Origin: Amaranthus tricolor
Lineage: Eukaryota; Streptophyta; Magnoliopsida; Caryophyllales; Amaranthaceae
Assembly (NCBI RefSeq): GCF_026212465.1
Contig: NC_080051.1
Location: 23,973,727-24,037,726 of the forward strand
Length of the DNA stretch: 64,000 nt
Direction of reading: 5' to 3'
Shown here: in pieces, positions 63,374 to 64,000 of the stretch
Position numbering within the stretch: the first letter of the stretch is position 1
Layout: each line of letters opens with the position of its first letter
Made by a program: the position numbers and the translations under genes
The notes under the pieces: model-generated
What the model saw: the letters and a program-made list of their open reading frames with translations, nothing else
Database searches by the model: none
Told to the model about the DNA's origin: nothing

Positions 63374-63550
63374 TGTAAGAATGACTCGGGTTGCCTTTCT
63401 CATTAATGATAATGTCTATATATACAAGATTGTCAATATACTTTAGGAAACTAAATATTGTCCTAATATTCTACAAAATCATAAAGATTCTACATAATCA
63501 CAAAGAAATCAAAGAGATTTTATGCTAAGATATTCTAATATTCTAATACA
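63374..63550 (-). mobile_element. 3' LTR of a Ty1/copia element (177 bp)
   Basis: On the minus strand it starts TGTATTAGAATATTAG and ends GTCATTCTTACA, with TG...CA ends. It is preceded by the polypurine tract GCGGGGG. TATATATAGAC inside could be its TATA box. The adjoining GAGTT (63369-63373) would be the target duplication; the other side is outside the window. Confidence 0.75.
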
Positions 63551-63998
63551 CCCCCGCAGTCAAATCGGGCGGTTTGGAGACACTGAGACTGGAACGAAAG
63601 TCATCAAATAACACTTGAGGAAGGCCTTTGGTGAAAATGTCAGCGATCTGATAACGAGATGGAACATGAAGCACCCGAACATTTCCACGTTTAACTTTTT
63701 CTCGAACAAAGTGAATGTCGATCTCAATATGCTTAGTGCGCTGATGATGAACCGGATTACCAGCCAAATAAACGGCACTAATATTGTCGCAATAGACGAG
63801 GGTAGCTGTGGTAATAGGACAGTGCAGCTCAAGAAGTAAATTACGAATCCAACAAGTTTCAGAAACAACATTAGCAACACCACGATATTCAGCCTCAGCA
63901 CTGGATTTGGAAACAGTAGGTTGTCGTTTAGCTGACCAAGAAATTAAGTTATCACCTAGAAAAACACAGTAACCAGAAGTTGAGCGGCGAGTGTCAGG
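63543..63998 (-). CDS. Ty1/copia polyprotein, RNase H C-terminus (partial)
   Basis: An open frame entering from beyond the window's right edge and ending in TAG inside the LTR. It reads [20 protein letters not shown], then [53 protein letters not shown] and [10 protein letters not shown]. These are the RNase H signatures of plant copia polyproteins, with catalytic acidic residues in SAEAEYR, CDN and HIEID all present. The frame is uninterrupted over 152 codons, so the element may be fairly young. The short LTR and PPT follow directly. Confidence 0.93.
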   Translation of the reverse strand, partial: PDTRRSTSGYCVFLGDNLISWSAKRQPTVSKSSAEAEYRGVANVVSETCWIRNLLLELHCPITTATLVYCDNISAVYLAGNPVHHQRTKHIEIDIHFVREKVKRGNVRVLHVPSRYQIADIFTKGLPQVLFDDFRSSLSVSKPPDLTAGVY

Positions 63999-64000
63999 AC

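Overview
This is nuclear DNA from a flowering plant, almost certainly a eudicot. All recognisable genes are intron-rich plant nuclear genes, the intergenic DNA is AT-rich, and transposable elements (solo LTRs, SINEs, hAT-like MITEs, Ty1/copia) fill the space between and inside genes. The exact lineage cannot be read from the sequence; Caryophyllales/Amaranthaceae is only a weak guess from the style of the repeats. No CRISPR, operon or other prokaryotic feature is present.

Layout. 1-2025: LTR fragment, a hAT-like MITE and a promoter. 2026-4560 (+): JASON-like gene, with an exon plus its intron tandemly duplicated. 5927-11700 (-): PHR1-type GARP/MYB-CC transcription factor, convergent with JASON. 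10796-16200: MITEs, a 21-bp minisatellite split by a solo LTR, and a fold-back element. 16794-23566: a nested pair of related LTRs in opposite orientation, making an inverted repeat with arms of about 3 kb. 23710-31160: hAT-like element, SINE-like insertions, a one-exon gene for a small conserved plant protein (25748-26098, -), then gene-poor AT-rich DNA. 31168-33551 (-): RPL23 (uL14). 35152-47500 (-): SUVR1/2-type SET-domain gene with large TE-loaded introns. 49760-61960 (-): PRP39, whose intron 6 carries a degenerate 2.2-kb LTR retrotransposon. 63374-64000 (-): 3' end of a Ty1/copia element that continues beyond the window.

The host genes are housekeeping or regulatory (meiosis, phosphate response, ribosome, chromatin silencing, pre-mRNA splicing) and do not form a functional cluster. 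I reconstructed their exons by hand, checking GT/GC-AG boundaries and reading phase. The coding lengths come out as 534 (JASON), 492 (PHR), 140 (RPL23), 768 (SUVR) and 824 (PRP39) codons, all in phase.

No clearly new biochemical system was found. The points most worth a second look are the JASON exon amplification with one splice-dead copy, the opposite-orientation nested LTRs, the 21-bp minisatellite open in all three forward frames, a 63-bp/126-bp higher-order repeat inside a MITE in the SUVR 5'-UTR intron, and a SINE that inserted exactly at the stop codon of the small gene.
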